Notes under the pieces: model-generated | What the model was told of the DNA's origin: nothing | Seen by the model: the letters and a program-made list of their open reading frames with translations, nothing else | Databases searched by the model: none | In this document: in pieces, positions 25,113-36,968 of the stretch | Numbering within the stretch: the stretch's first letter is position 1 | How the letters are laid out: each line of letters begins with the position of its first letter | Translations under genes and position numbers: made by a program | Source: Silene latifolia | Lineage: Eukaryota; Streptophyta; Magnoliopsida; Caryophyllales; Caryophyllaceae | Assembly: GCF_048544455.1 (NCBI RefSeq) | Contig: NC_133538.1 | Span: 40,435,969 to 40,499,968, forward strand | Length of the DNA: 64,000 bases | Direction: 5' to 3'

Positions 25113-28100
25113 TCAAGGGGGTAAAGCAAGGACGTTGTTGATGTTGCTCAATGCCTTGAAGAAGTAGTCAAATGCTTGTTCATTGTCATGATAAAGTTCT
25201 TGCATAGATCTTGGCACATTGTCGTCTTCATTCATGTAGTAGTCCGAGTCAAAGAGGTGACAAGGGTCTACATAGCCTTGGTCTAGAGTCATAGCATTCC
25301 CAATGTAAGGGTTAACAAGTCTTTCAAACTCGCCATCCCATAGACCACACACTTCCCTTGCTTTTTTCCCTATGTTGAGTGGATCATGAGTTGACAAGAG
25401 CAACTCTTCTTCCTTGTTGTCATGGCCAATAAGGCCTCCATAGATACTTGTCATGGGTGAGCTTTGCAACCTCTCATTCTTGTTGTGAAAAATTCCATGC
25501 TCTCCAAATCGAGTCATTTCAACATCATCAATATCTTTCTTCCAATTGGGCGGTGTGTCTTTGCCCTTCTCTTTGAGATTTACATCTTTCACTTGTTCTT
25601 TGAATGGTGATTCCACCTTTGTTTTGTCACCTTCCCGGGTATAGTGATCAACCATAAAGCATGGCTCAAACAAGTTGGGAGCTCTCATAGTCTTGTCAAG
25701 ATTAAAGGTGATTGTTTCATCACCAACTTCAAGTGTGAGCATCCCGTGCTTTACATCGATCACCGCTCCAGCGGTGTGTAGGAATGGTCTTCCTAGAATG
25801 ATAGGAATGTTGGAATCTTCCTCCATGTCAACAATAAAAAAGTCCACCGGAATGAAAAACTTTCCAACTCTCACGGGTACATCTTCCCATACTCCTAGTG
25901 GTTTCTTTGTTGTCTGGTCCGCCATTTGTAAGGTCATGTTAGTGCATTTGAGCTCTCCCACTCCTAGTCTTTCACATACCGAATATGGCATGACACTCAC
26001 ACTTGCACCTAGATCACATAGTGCCTTGTTGATTATGGTGTCACCAATGGTACATGGAATGGAGAAGCTTCCCGGATCCTCGAGCTTAGGTGGGGAATTC
26101 CCTTGAAGAATTTCACTACTAATCTTTATGAAGGAAATGGTTTCCAACTTCCTTATGGACTTCTTCTTGGTAAGGATATCTTTCATGTATTTTGCATAGG
26201 CCGGAACATGGTTGATTAGCTCCGTGAATGGTATAGAAACCTCTAAGTTCTTCACAATCTCCATTAACTTTCCAAGTTTCTCATCAAGCTTGGGCTTAGC
26301 TTAGCGACTTGTGAATGGAAGTCTAATCACAATAGGCTCTTTCTCAAATTCTTTGGCCTTCTCTTCGTTTCTCTTCTTTGATGAGTCATTGGTAGTTAGC
26401 TCTACCACCTTAGGATTTCTCCTCAATGGTTCTAGCACATCACTTTGATTGACATTCTCCTCAACAATACTCTTCAATTGGCATCTTGGGTCCTTCATAT
26501 CTTGCACCACTCCTCAAGTGGATGGCATTGATGATCTCATGTCTTGTATGAGGATTACCTTAAGGAGGTAATTGTCTTTTTTGTCTTTGGGAGCTAGAAG
26601 AGGCCAATTGGGACAATTGAGTCTCCAACATTTTGGTGTGAGCAAGGATATTGTTGATGGTAGTGTCTTTGGCTTCGCTATCTCTTTGCATTTGAGCAAA
26701 GAAATCTTGTTGTCTCTTTTGCATTTGGAGGACCGCTTTTTGAACATCAAAAGCTTGGTCATTGGATTGATTGTAAGAGGGTTGGTTTTGTTTGAAGTAT
26801 GGTCTTTGAGTAGGATTTATCATTGAAGGTGGGGTGTATGTGGGTTAAGGATTTTAAACATTTTGGCTTTTGTATGAGAAGTTTGGGTGAAATTTGGTGT
26901 TTTCATTGTAATAGTTGGAATAAGGGGTGACATTCTTGTATGCTTGGAAAGCATTCACTTGCTCACTTATGCCCCTACACTCTTGTTGTTCATGTCCCAA
27001 AGTTCCACAATTCTCACACACTCCATTTGGTATAGAAGATGTTGCTACCATGGCATTGACATGTTGTTTGGGTGATTGAGAAGCTTCATTGATCTTGGCT
27101 ATAGCTTTCTCAAATTTCATGTTTATTGTGTCAATATTGGCGCTTAGTTGGGCACCCAAATCGGCACTCAATTGTGTGACGGAGTCAACTTCATGTCTCC
27201 CTCCCCTAGTAGCTTTTCTTGGCCTACTATATTGAGAGTTGTGAACCGCAATCTCTTCTATCTTTGCCCAAGTTTGGTTGTCATCTACCTCGGTGAGTCT
27301 TCCATTAGAACCTATGTTAAGCACATTCTTTGAGTCTTCATACAACCCATTCCAAAATTGTTGAACAAGAAACCATTCGCTTAATCCATGATGAGGACAA
27401 GAGCGACATGAATCTTTGAATCTCCCCCAAGCCTCATATAGAGACTCTTCATCTCTTTGCTTGAACCCGGTGATTTGGGCTCTCAACATGTTAGTCTTCT
27501 CTGGACGATATAATTTCTTGTAAAAGGCAAGTGCTAACTTCTTCCATGAATCAATTACAAGGATAGCCTTGTCTAGGCTCTTTAACCATTGCTTCGCGGC
27601 TCCGATCAAGGAAAAAGGAAACAATACCCATCGAATTTGGTCTTGAGTTACCCCCGTTTGGGAAATTGTATCACAATAGTCACAAAAAGTCTCCATGTGT
27701 AGATGAGGATCTTCACTAGACCTGTCAAACGGGTCGGGCGGGTCGGATCCCGGGTCGAGTCGAATACGGTCGGGTTATACGGGTCACGGGTCGGGTTAGG
27801 GTCAGAATACGGGTCAAGAAATAATTTCTAACGTCTTTTTTAAATGATTTTTTTAATTAAAAATTTTTTTTTTAAAAATGTAAATCATATTTAAAATTAA
27901 TATTTTAATCATATTCAACGTTTACATTATTATATTGACATAATTATTAAAATAAAGTTTTTTTAATAATTATTTTATTATTAAATATTATAAAAGTTAT
28001 ATAAAATTAACTTTTTAGTTGTTTTTGTAATTTTAAGTGATAAAAAAAAATATTTTTTTAACTATTTTTTCAAAATATAATTTATAAATATTAATACCTT

Positions 28101-28321
28101 AATAAAATTCCAGATTTACCTTTGACCCAACGGGTCAACCCGTTCGGGTCGGGTCTCGAACCTAAAATAACGGGTCATTTCGGGTTCGGGTCAAGGGTCG
28201 AAAAAACCGGGTCTGTTACCCTAAAAAACGGGTCGGGCGGGTCGGGTTTTCCGGTCGAGTTGAGTTTTGACAGGTCTAATAGTCACTAGGCATCCCACCA
28301 AATTGACTTCTCTTAACTAGT
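25113..28321 (-). pseudogene. gag: Athila-type Gag-protease of G2, broken, without RT
   Basis: Minus strand. Gag core at 27696-26854 (WVLFPFSLIGAAKQWLKSLD, FYKKLYRPEKTNMLRAQITG) with CCHC knuckle CENCGTLGHEQQEC. Then a Gln/Asn-rich linker with two close stops (about 26850), a frameshift near 26560 and a stop at 26301-26303. The aspartic protease at 26264-25113 has the family-typical DLGASVSVMP and IILGRPFLHT. The ORF ends at 25113 just after a tail ending LALPP, and no RT follows. The Gag N-terminus is lost: a MITE splits it (27717-28278), and G3 truncates it at 28321. Gag would form the particle and the protease would cleave it. Confidence 0.85.
27717..28278. mobile_element. hAT-type MITE rich in GGGTC
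   Basis: A 562-bp element with terminal inverted repeats TAGACCTGTCAAA / GTTTTGACAGGTCTA. Flanking 8-mers ATCTTCAC (27709-27716) and ATAGTCAC (28279-28286) match at 6 of 8 positions; the length suits a hAT duplication. Both ends carry clustered GGGTCGGG runs, and the middle is very AT-rich. It has no ORF. Removing it and one duplication restores continuity of G2 gag with its relatives. Confidence 0.75.
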
Positions 28322-29501
28322 TGATGTGACCATAATTTGAGCATATTTAGTCCCCGAATTAGCCTTGTTCCCATGCTTTTTAGTGCATATTTGGGTCATT
28401 TAATGTCTTTAGTCCTTTGTTTTGCATATTCTTTGAGGTTTTGATCCCTTGGTAGGAAAGGAGTGCAAACCTTGCATTTTCATGGCAAAATGGAGCTAAA
28501 TTGATTGAATTCAATGACCAAGCATCAAAGAGAAGACAAGACTAGAAGGCCTTTGTACATACCATATTAGATGGCCAATGATGAGAAAAGATCCTTGCAT
28601 CCCCGAGGAAATCCTCAAGGATTTTAGGAAGAGAAAGGAAGAAAAAAAGAAAGGAAGAAGCTGACAGAGAATCCGAGCGGATTGCCCACAATCCGCTCGT
28701 CCAGCACATGCAATCCGAGCATCTTCCTCAGCTGGACGCTCGTCCAGAACCACCACAATCCACCCGTCCACCCCACGAATCCGGTCGTCCAACAAGAAGA
28801 CAATCCGCCCGTCCCGTGCTCTGGACGCTCGGATTGTGTGACAGCTAATCTGTCTTCTACTTGTTCAATGAAGGATGCGCATATTTTTCAAAGACCGGCG
28901 AAAAGGAGACCGGAGTCTCTCTTGAGACCGGCGATTCCTCAAGGACTTAATCGTCATTTAAGCCCTTAGTAAACCCTAATTTATGTACCTAATCCCCACT
29001 ATAAATACCCCATTAGTCTAATTAGGTTATCATGTTCTTCTTAGCAATCTCTAGTGTAGTTTATATCAATCAAATCTCTCTTTAATCTTGTAATCAATAT
29101 TTAATCAAGTCTTAATACAAATCTCATTTCCTTAATCTCTCTTTTGTTCATCTTTCATTTTGGGTAATTGAAGATTATTTGGGTTATTATTGGGAGATTG
29201 ACAACCTTCCAATCAATCATCAAGTACTTCTATTATTCTTAGCTTTATTATTGGAATCATTAGTAGGTATAATTATCTTCATCCCTTTTTAATTATTGTT
29301 AATTATCTTCATTTATTCATCATGTTTTACTTTGTTGCTATGATTGACAACCTTGCTAGCATGTTCAACATGATAATGATTGAGTAGTTTCCTTATCTAG
29401 GGTTAATGGGTAATTAGGGGAAACCAACATGGGGGATGATTCATGCTTAAATTAATATATTTTCATAGTTTATTTGCTTGCTTGTTGTGATCTCAATTTT
29501 T
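28322..29501 (+). repeat. G3 5' LTR, first part
   Basis: Starts TGATGTGACC. The motif array lies at 28670-28850 and the TATA box TATAAATA at 29000-29007. It aligns with the reverse complement of the G1 LTRs. Bases 29497-29501 (TTTTT) pair with TTTAT (38239-38243) as the TG-B target duplication, with one mismatch. Confidence 0.85.
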
Positions 29502-30771
29502 TGTTGGAATATGTGTCCTCCGACAATAATGCGATCACAACTGTTGATCATTATGATCACATGTTTAAGTCTCATTATAAAGAATACAAATGGGAAGTAA
29601 TATTTTACTGTCAACTGATCAACATATATCGGTAATGATTGGCTGACTAGAGTTTGACATTACGTAAATGCGGCAGGTGGTGATCGATTGACCCCTAGGT
29701 CATACCTATAGGGCAACACTCTTAATTGATCATTTAATTAATCGTATAACGTTGCGAGTTAATTAAATTACTTGAAAATTGACGGACGATTTTGGAGGAA
29801 AAATTTACGTATCACATTGAAATTTGATTAAATGAGATACGGTCTGAGTATTCGAATTGTATCATTACTCAGATGAAATTATTGTTTAAGGAAACAATTA
29901 AATTTGAATGAATTATTATAAATACAATTTATTGTGATTTATAATTGGAGAAATATTTTGGTACAAGTAATTATGAATTACTAAGTCGATTTTTGTATAT
30001 GACGTACTTTATTAATACGTTGATTTTTAATATGTTAAAAATACATAACAAATTTATGTAACATATGACATGTGACATATTGACAAATTTGACAAAAATA
30101 AAATGGGTTCCATTTTATGAGTGTACCGAAATTAAGAGGGGATTAGGCAAAATATTGTGTTGTTTAAATTAGTGGAAAACACAATCATTTGCATTATAGA
30201 CTAGCCTTGCAACCTATTGCTTATTGTAAAGAACAACACAAGCATGCATTGGCTCCCCAAAATCCCCCCCTTCCACCCGGTTTTTGAGATGGAAAAACCA
30301 TTATGGTTTTTCATCTTATTTACCTAATAACACACTAAATGTTGTAGTGTATCATTCATTCTTTACTCATCCAAAAAAATAAGAATTCTAGAGAGACAAA
30401 AAATCTCTCTTCTTCTTCTCTCCCAAAACCGAAAATATTAAGTGTTTTATAATATTTTTGGGTCATTTTTCTACAAGATTAATATTGTACTAGTAACTAT
30501 AATATTAATTTTAATTAAGAGTAAGCTTTGGATATAAATACTTGGGAGAGATCCTACACTTAGGTCTTTGTTCATCCAAAAGGGAAAGCTCAAGAAAAAG
30601 AGAGAAAGGTGATCTCTCTTGTGCCCATATTAACCAAATTTCCAATGTAAGAACAAGTTTCTTCTTTATTTTGTTTAAATGTTTGCATGCATAAGATCAT
30701 TAGTTAATTTTATGATAAATTAAATTAAAACATATATGAATATGTAAGTATATAGATCTACTTTTCCTTCA
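29502..30771 (+). repeat. TG-B 5' LTR
   Basis: Begins TGTTGGAATATGTGTCC and ends TTTTCCTTCA. A TATA-like TATAAATA lies at 30533-30540. Around 29662-29695 it differs sharply from the 3' LTR, lacking the TGTCGTACGACG palindrome found in the other family copies. Confidence 0.9.
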
Positions 30772-30772
30772 A

Positions 30773-30790
30773 TCGGTATCAAGAGCCATG
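30773..30790 (+). promoter_or_regulatory. Primer binding site, tRNA-iMet type, with 1-nt insertion
   Basis: TCGGTATCAAGAGCCATG matches the tRNA-iMet-complementary TGGTATCAGAGCC except for the first base and an extra A. The insertion would weaken priming in this copy. Confidence 0.7.
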
Positions 30791-33017
30791 GTTGTTTGCA
30801 TGCAAATCGGTTAAAAGTTTTTCCGAGTTATAAGAATAACATATAAAACTTGAATAATTTGTGTTATTATGATATATCACGAAATTAATTTATGCAAGTT
30901 AAATTTATGGTCTTAAAATGTTTTAGGATATTTTGGTTAAATTTACGGATTTTTATTGTTCATATTATACAATAATGGCTTTTAAATATGATTTTATGAG
31001 TAAAAATGTCATTTTCGGTCTAAAATTAGCTATACTTCGAATTTTCCAGTGCTTTTTGGATATGTTGTCACATATATTATTTTGAGATAACCTGTAAATT
31101 TTCATAATTTTTGGACATGTTATGCTCGAAAAATGGATTTTTCATTATTAAAATCGGTTTTAGGTGAAAAATAGGTTAATATGAGATAAATTTCGAATCT
31201 GGTCATAGAAATTTAGTATGATGTCACATGTAATTTTACAAGATGTGTTTAAAATAATGGGCTATAGTGAAGTCTTTTTGCATGATTTATGGATTTTTGA
31301 AGAAAAATGGCATGAATAGTGACTTAATTAATGAAAAATTAATAAAACATACTCTATGACTAAAGAAAAACATCATATGTTGCATTTTATTATCTTTTTC
31401 AGATCTAAAATTGAAAAGTTAATGAATATAATTTTTCCATGTTTTTATGATTATTTTGTTAAAAACCGATAAACCGCAACATTGTTTTTCCGGATAAAAT
31501 TCGAAATTTTTAACCTAAGTTTTTTGAACATTATGAGTGTCATGGTATTTTCCCAGAATGTTCATGAGTTTAAATTTCAAATTTTGTGATTTATTTGAAG
31601 TTTATAGCTTATTTTTGAAATTTTTAGTCCATTAATGAACAAATTTATAAATATGAGTTAATTATGGTCAAATTATTAGTGAAGACTAAACTATGAGTCC
31701 TAAGAGGTTAGGGTAATTAACTTATGCATAAATATGAATTTATGTAATTTTTGTGATTATAAAATGTTGAAATCACGCAAATCCGTAAAAATCGAGTAAT
31801 ATACGATATTGGCTAATTAAAGGCGATTTAGCATAAAATTGGGCATGTTCATACATATTATAATGCTGCATTTTCTTTATGATTGTCATAATTTAATTTA
31901 TGTAATTTTTGAATTATGTAATTTTACTTAGTATGGCCTTAGTTTTTAATTGATATTTCCCGAAATGTTTGGGAATATCGATTCGGTTGTAATTTTATTG
32001 TGATCTCGTATCACCGTTTTGTAATTTAATAGATTTATTTTATTTTATCTTAGTTACAAATGTATAATAGGAAATTATGTAATTTGCTATGTAATTTAAT
32101 TAATCTCGGAGTTCCCAAAGACGGATTTCTTCAAGATGGCGATACATAAAGATGGTGTTACCTCGAGATGCGTGCCACAACCGAAGTTCAAGGGACCAAT
32201 GGAGTTGGTTTCCGAATATGTAATAGTTAAATAGTTTTTCTATTTTAGGAAAGGCCATACTAGGATTTATTTATTTTATGCTTGCATTTTATTTTTATGT
32301 CACATGCATCGCTAAATCGCCATAACTAAAACATGCATCATCTTCTTTCATCGAGTTTATCGACCGTGTCAATTAGAATTATCGTAGTTCACCGCTTTAG
32401 TTCACTTAAAACGTGATAGATAATAAATTGACATGACCTCTCGCTAAAACAATTAATTGAGACATAGCCTTACCAAATAGTAGAAACTATGAAAACCTAT
32501 TTCGCGAGAGAGTGCACTCGGCCCTACCGGGGTACAAAACTTGTTACGTAGGGGAAGTGGGTGATAAATGTCTATCCACCGAATTCATGTTGATAAGGGA
32601 TGAATCGGCCCTACCGTGCCCGAGTTGATGTGGATTTGGATCATGGACACATTTATTCGAAATTTGGATTGAACTCAACAAAAGTTTTTCGATAAGGGTT
32701 TCATCGGCCATACCGTGCCCTTGTCGGATGTGTTTTGGGCTATAGATAATTATTAGAGAAATTTTATCGACCAAGAGTTCTAAAAGTAGAATCGATTAAA
32801 CGTTAATCCACCGAGTTATATTGATAAAGGATGAATCGGCCCTACCGTGCCTAAGTCGATATGAATTTAGGTCTTGGAATCATTTATCTAGTTGGGTACA
32901 GGTCACTAGAAAAATGCATAAAACTTGTTTAAATTATAATTTTTACGAGTATTATTATTAAAACGACATTTGTTTTACTCCTTCTATTTTGTTTTGTAGA
33001 CCACTTTTTCATAACAA
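30791..33017 (+). other. Long leader of TG-B with internal repeats
   Basis: Mostly AT-rich and closely similar to 3159-5368 of TG-A. From 32520 to 32880 the motif TCGGCC(C/A)TACCGTGCC recurs three times (about 32606, 32708 and 32836) with a diverged fourth at 32518. Each copy is followed by related text and spaced about 100-130 nt apart. No ORF is conserved. Confidence 0.65.
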
Positions 33018-33911
33018 ATGGCAACACCAACCCCTATTGCAACGCCTCTCGCTAGTTCATCATGGCTCCGATCCTTCATTGATCGATGTAAACTTGAAAA
33101 GAATGGGTCAAATTTCTCCGATTGGGATGCCCAACTCAAATTGGCCGCCCAAGGTGACGACAAGCTTCGTTACCTTACCGAGGCCTCTCCTCCCGAACCT
33201 ACTACTAGGTCGACCGCCGCCACTAGGGAAGCATATGAGGCTTACCAAAAGGAGTCCGCCGCAATGAAAAATGTCTTACTATTTGCGATGGAGGCGGACC
33301 TCCAAAGGAGAGCCTTTAAAATGGGCAATGCTAATGAGATTTACTCCAAGCTTGTGACAATGTTTTCACAAACTCCGCGGATCGTCCAATATGAGGCGGC
33401 CGCGGCATTCTTTGATCTCGACTTCAAAGAGGGCCAAAAGGTTAGCCCTCATGTGCTCAAACTTATGGAGCTTGTCGAGACCTTGAAGATTCAAAAGGTT
33501 GAAATCCCCAAAGAACTCATTGTAGATAGGATTCTACACTCCTTGTCCAAAGTGAAAGCGTATGTTCAATTCCGGGTGAATTTTAACATGCAAGACAAGG
33601 ATGTGTCTCTTGAAGAATTGCACAAGTTAGTTGTGCAAGCCGAAAGGGACATGGGGTTAAATGTGAACCCACCCAAGGATGTGCTTAACATAAGCACTAA
33701 GAGTAAGGGGAAGTTCAAGAAGAATGGGAGGAAGGGTAAGAAACAAGCTCCCACATTCACCAAAGCTAGGACTTGTGAAGGCACTTCAAAAATCAAGAAG
33801 GGTCCTCTTGATAAATGCCATTATTGTAATGGTATGGGACATTGGAAAAGAAATTGTTCCAAATACCTTGGTGATATTAAGGCTGGAAAGATTACTCCAG
33901 TAGGTAAATGA
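33018..33911 (+). CDS. gag: Copia-type Gag (UBN2-like) with CCHC zinc knuckle
   Basis: An intact 297-residue ORF starting MATPTPIATP and ending ITPVGK. It has the same domain order as the copy at 2262-3158: a UBN2-type Gag domain, a Lys/Gly-rich linker, and the zinc knuckle CHYCNGMGHWKRNC at about residues 271-284. It would package the element RNA; reverse transcription and integration enzymes must come from another element. Conservation of an open frame in both copies, while surrounding non-coding DNA shows indels, suggests the protein has been under selection during spread. A candidate intron overlaps the stop codon. Confidence 0.9.
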   Translation: MATPTPIATPLASSSWLRSFIDRCKLEKNGSNFSDWDAQLKLAAQGDDKLRYLTEASPPEPTTRSTAATREAYEAYQKESAAMKNVLLFAMEADLQRRAFKMGNANEIYSKLVTMFSQTPRIVQYEAAAAFFDLDFKEGQKVSPHVLKLMELVETLKIQKVEIPKELIVDRILHSLSKVKAYVQFRVNFNMQDKDVSLEELHKLVVQAERDMGLNVNPPKDVLNISTKSKGKFKKNGRKGKKQAPTFTKARTCEGTSKIKKGPLDKCHYCNGMGHWKRNCSKYLGDIKAGKITPVGK

Positions 33912-33996
33912 CTATCCTTTCTTTTATGTTTCTATTTCAACTATGGTATTATGATACAAAGTTGTGATAATGTATCTCCCTTTTTATTGTAAATAG
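33904..33996 (+). other. Candidate 93-nt intron at the gag 3' end, copy B
   Basis: The GTAAATGA donor at 33904 contains the unspliced TGA stop. The acceptor TTGTAAATAG ends at 33996. The downstream exon encodes PPPSKYKGKEKQA and stops at 34038-34040. Length and borders are identical to those of copy A. Confidence 0.4.
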
Positions 33997-34040
33997 GGCC
34001 TCCACCAAGCAAATACAAGGGAAAGGAAAAGCAAGCATAA

Positions 34041-36968
34041 GATACCATCAAGAAGCTAGGAATAGCTCTTATGGAGCTTTGCTTTTTATTGTCTTATTTT
34101 ATTCATGTTATGGATTTTAGAACCTTAAGTTTCCGTGTTTGACATGGAAAGGTATTTTGGATAATGGTTTGTATTTTGGATAATGGTGACTTGGTTTGCA
34201 ACCCAAGTCACCCGTTTTATCATCTTATCCTTTTGTTCTAAAAATTCATGTTTAAATGCTACTCTTAGAAACATATAACTTAAAGTGATCTAATAGACAA
34301 ATATAATGACGGGTTTCATTATATGTCCACATGCTTAAGGCTTGTGTATGATCATTTACAAAGTTACCTTGAGTCTACGAAGTCTCTTAAAGGTATGTCA
34401 ATCACCAAGTACACATCTAAAACTATTAGTCAATCTATGAGATAGTTCTCCTTATAACTTCAACATCATTATTTGTGTCTCATATGCTATCTTTGAATCT
34501 ATAGTGTATTTATTCTAAAGATAGAGTGGGAGAAATATGAGGACACAACACACGAGACAAGAAAAATTTGTGTACTTGTGTAAATGAGATCTACGCAAGG
34601 TAGAATGATTTGAATAAAGGGTATATCTATTCACATAGTATACCAAATAGATGAGATCTATGGTCTCAAGTAAGTTCTATATGACTAAAGAGACCAAGTG
34701 AAGTAATCATAAGAGCATATTCTTAAGATAACTACACGAGGAGACCAAAAGAAAGTTTTGGAACAAAATGACTAATGTAAAGTCTTAACTAGAGTTTTGA
34801 CTAAGTGCCTAAATGAATCAATGTAACATCCTAGTAATAAGCGATATTTATCACTAGAAGTTGCAAGGATTGATATACCGATATCTCCAATTGCCAAAGT
34901 TTTAAACCACGCAGATGTCATTACTCAACCTCATTATGAAAATGAAGTGGTTAAACATCCTTCTAAAAGGGATATTTTGAAGGATGTGTATTAGATATTA
35001 CTTATATTTAATAAATGACATTGCCACACATCATTAGGACATGAGTGTGTTAGAGATTTAAAATCTCTTTCCATAAGGTTAAAATGAGACCTCTTCAAAA
35101 TAGGAATTTTGAAAGGATATGATGGGAACATATATGGTTTCATCTTAATAACTTTGCAAAGCAACATACATTCCAAAATTTTGAAATGTGTTCAATTGAG
35201 TAATCAATTTCGAAACATGTGGAATTAAGTGGGAGTTTACAAATTATCATGTGAAGACATGGGACTTAGTGGGAGCTGTCATCCTCTGAATGTTTACAAC
35301 TCATTACTCATTAGGAATGACGAGCTAATATCTTCTTTCATAAAGAAGCATTTGAGTTTTCAATTCTGGATGAAAATGGACTATGGTGAATCCAATTACA
35401 TCAAGGGATGTTGGATTAGTATTAAGAGATACACATCGTATCAACATTCACATAGGTTATTCATGTAGATGAAAATGGAATTGCCATTAGCAGTCATGGT
35501 CGTTCATTGAACCTATGAACGGTTGATCTCATGATTATTAGTAACTAGTGTTTCCGCCATTAGAATAATCATGTACATGTCCAATTATGAATCATATGCA
35601 TAAGAGCATGATGATTGATTGGTAAGCCATAATAGAAACGTCATGAATTCTCAAGTAGAATCCGATGAGCGATTTCGGTGTTTAACAGAATACTCTATTA
35701 TGTGTTAAGAGGTTGCACATATTATAGAAAGTTCAAACACACGTAAAGATTTATGAAAATCCTAAACTTTTCAAATCAAAAGGAAAAATAAGAGGTTATT
35801 GGAAAGATACTTAGTTGAATAAGAAGTTATTCAAAACTAATCCTTCCTAATATGCTAGAACTTGTGAGAAGTGCTAGACCAATCGTCTTGACAAATTGTT
35901 GTAAGACTCTACAAAACACATACCTAGTGCATTGTGTGTGGATAGAGTACTTGATCAGTACAAGTTATATCATTCACCACAAATTCGTTCATTATGTGAT
36001 AATCGATAAGGAAGTTCTTTCAAGATAAAGAACCAAAACCGAGGTCGGGAACCTTGATGTGTACTTGGTAAGATTCATGCTATGAGAGAGAACATGAATG
36101 TAAAGGAAAATGCGATTATAAGAAGTTTGAACACATGGACACATGGCATGTTAAACTTCTATTGCAATCAATAAGTGCTTACACTTACGATATACATCAC
36201 AAGGTTGTAATATGGTATTGACTACCCGAGTGTGATGTCGACATTTGTCGTTTGAGTTATTATTAACTCACCTTGTACATTGTTATATCCAAACGGGTTG
36301 TGGAGACAATTGAACCCCGTTAAAGTGAAGATTGATTAACATTGTATTTGCCCATAGTTACTTACATGAGGTGACGTCTCGAAGTGACTAGAGTGTGATG
36401 CGATTGATGGCAAGTTCAAGTGCCACAGAGTCATGTGAGATGACTAGTCGATCACATAGGCAGACTGTTAGGAACATTTTGTCGGGCCTAATGACCACTT
36501 ATAGAGTTCTGGCAAATTTATATAGCCTGGTCATGGCGAGAGCTGCTATAGTATTCAAATGAGTCGATTCTTTTGACTAAAGACTATTCGCCTAAGATGG
36601 CACGATTTGGATTAACTTTGATTTGTGTTACTACGACCTTCGTAAATGGGGTCAAATGGGCATATTTTGGGTTATGATGGCTGTGGCTAGTCGAAGGGAA
36701 TGAGTACGATAGGAATTGTCCATCCCTAGTCAGGGTTATAACAATATCTCAGGGCCACTCGGGAAGTAATGAACTGGAAATGCGTGGCCACGCTCGGAAG
36801 GTATCTATGATAGATAAATCCGGTCAATCAGTTATTCTCCAGATCGAGGAAACCACTCTCGATATGATCACTTGAAAGTACGACCTGAAAGACACCTTGC
36901 ATTGAGTGGGAGATAGTAATAGGACAAGAGAATTGGTGACGCACACTTGTCGAGGACAAGTGGGAGAT
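34041..36968 (+). other. Non-coding 3' internal region of TG-B
   Basis: About 2.9 kb with no recognisable domain in any frame; homologous to 1-2132. The largest ORF (35229-35468) has no known motif and is not intact in TG-A. It ends in a purine-rich stretch next to the 3' LTR (about 36958-36968). Confidence 0.6.

Larger units (their letters stand above)
6660..28321 (-). mobile_element. G2: Athila-type Ty3/gypsy element, interrupted and 5'-truncated
   Basis: Minus-strand order is gag (broken at 28321 by G3), protease, a motif array, an ATHILA ORF-1-like pseudogene, a long 3' UTR, and a 3' LTR lying in pieces at 19136-19587 and 6660-7561, with the terminal part left of the window. Four later insertions split it: TG-A, G1 (7562-19135), a solo LTR (20235-21514) and a MITE (27717-28278), and G3 cuts its gag. 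There is no RT, RNase H or integrase between the protease stop (25113) and the second ORF. All ORFs contain stops or frameshifts, so this is an old copy. Confidence 0.75.
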
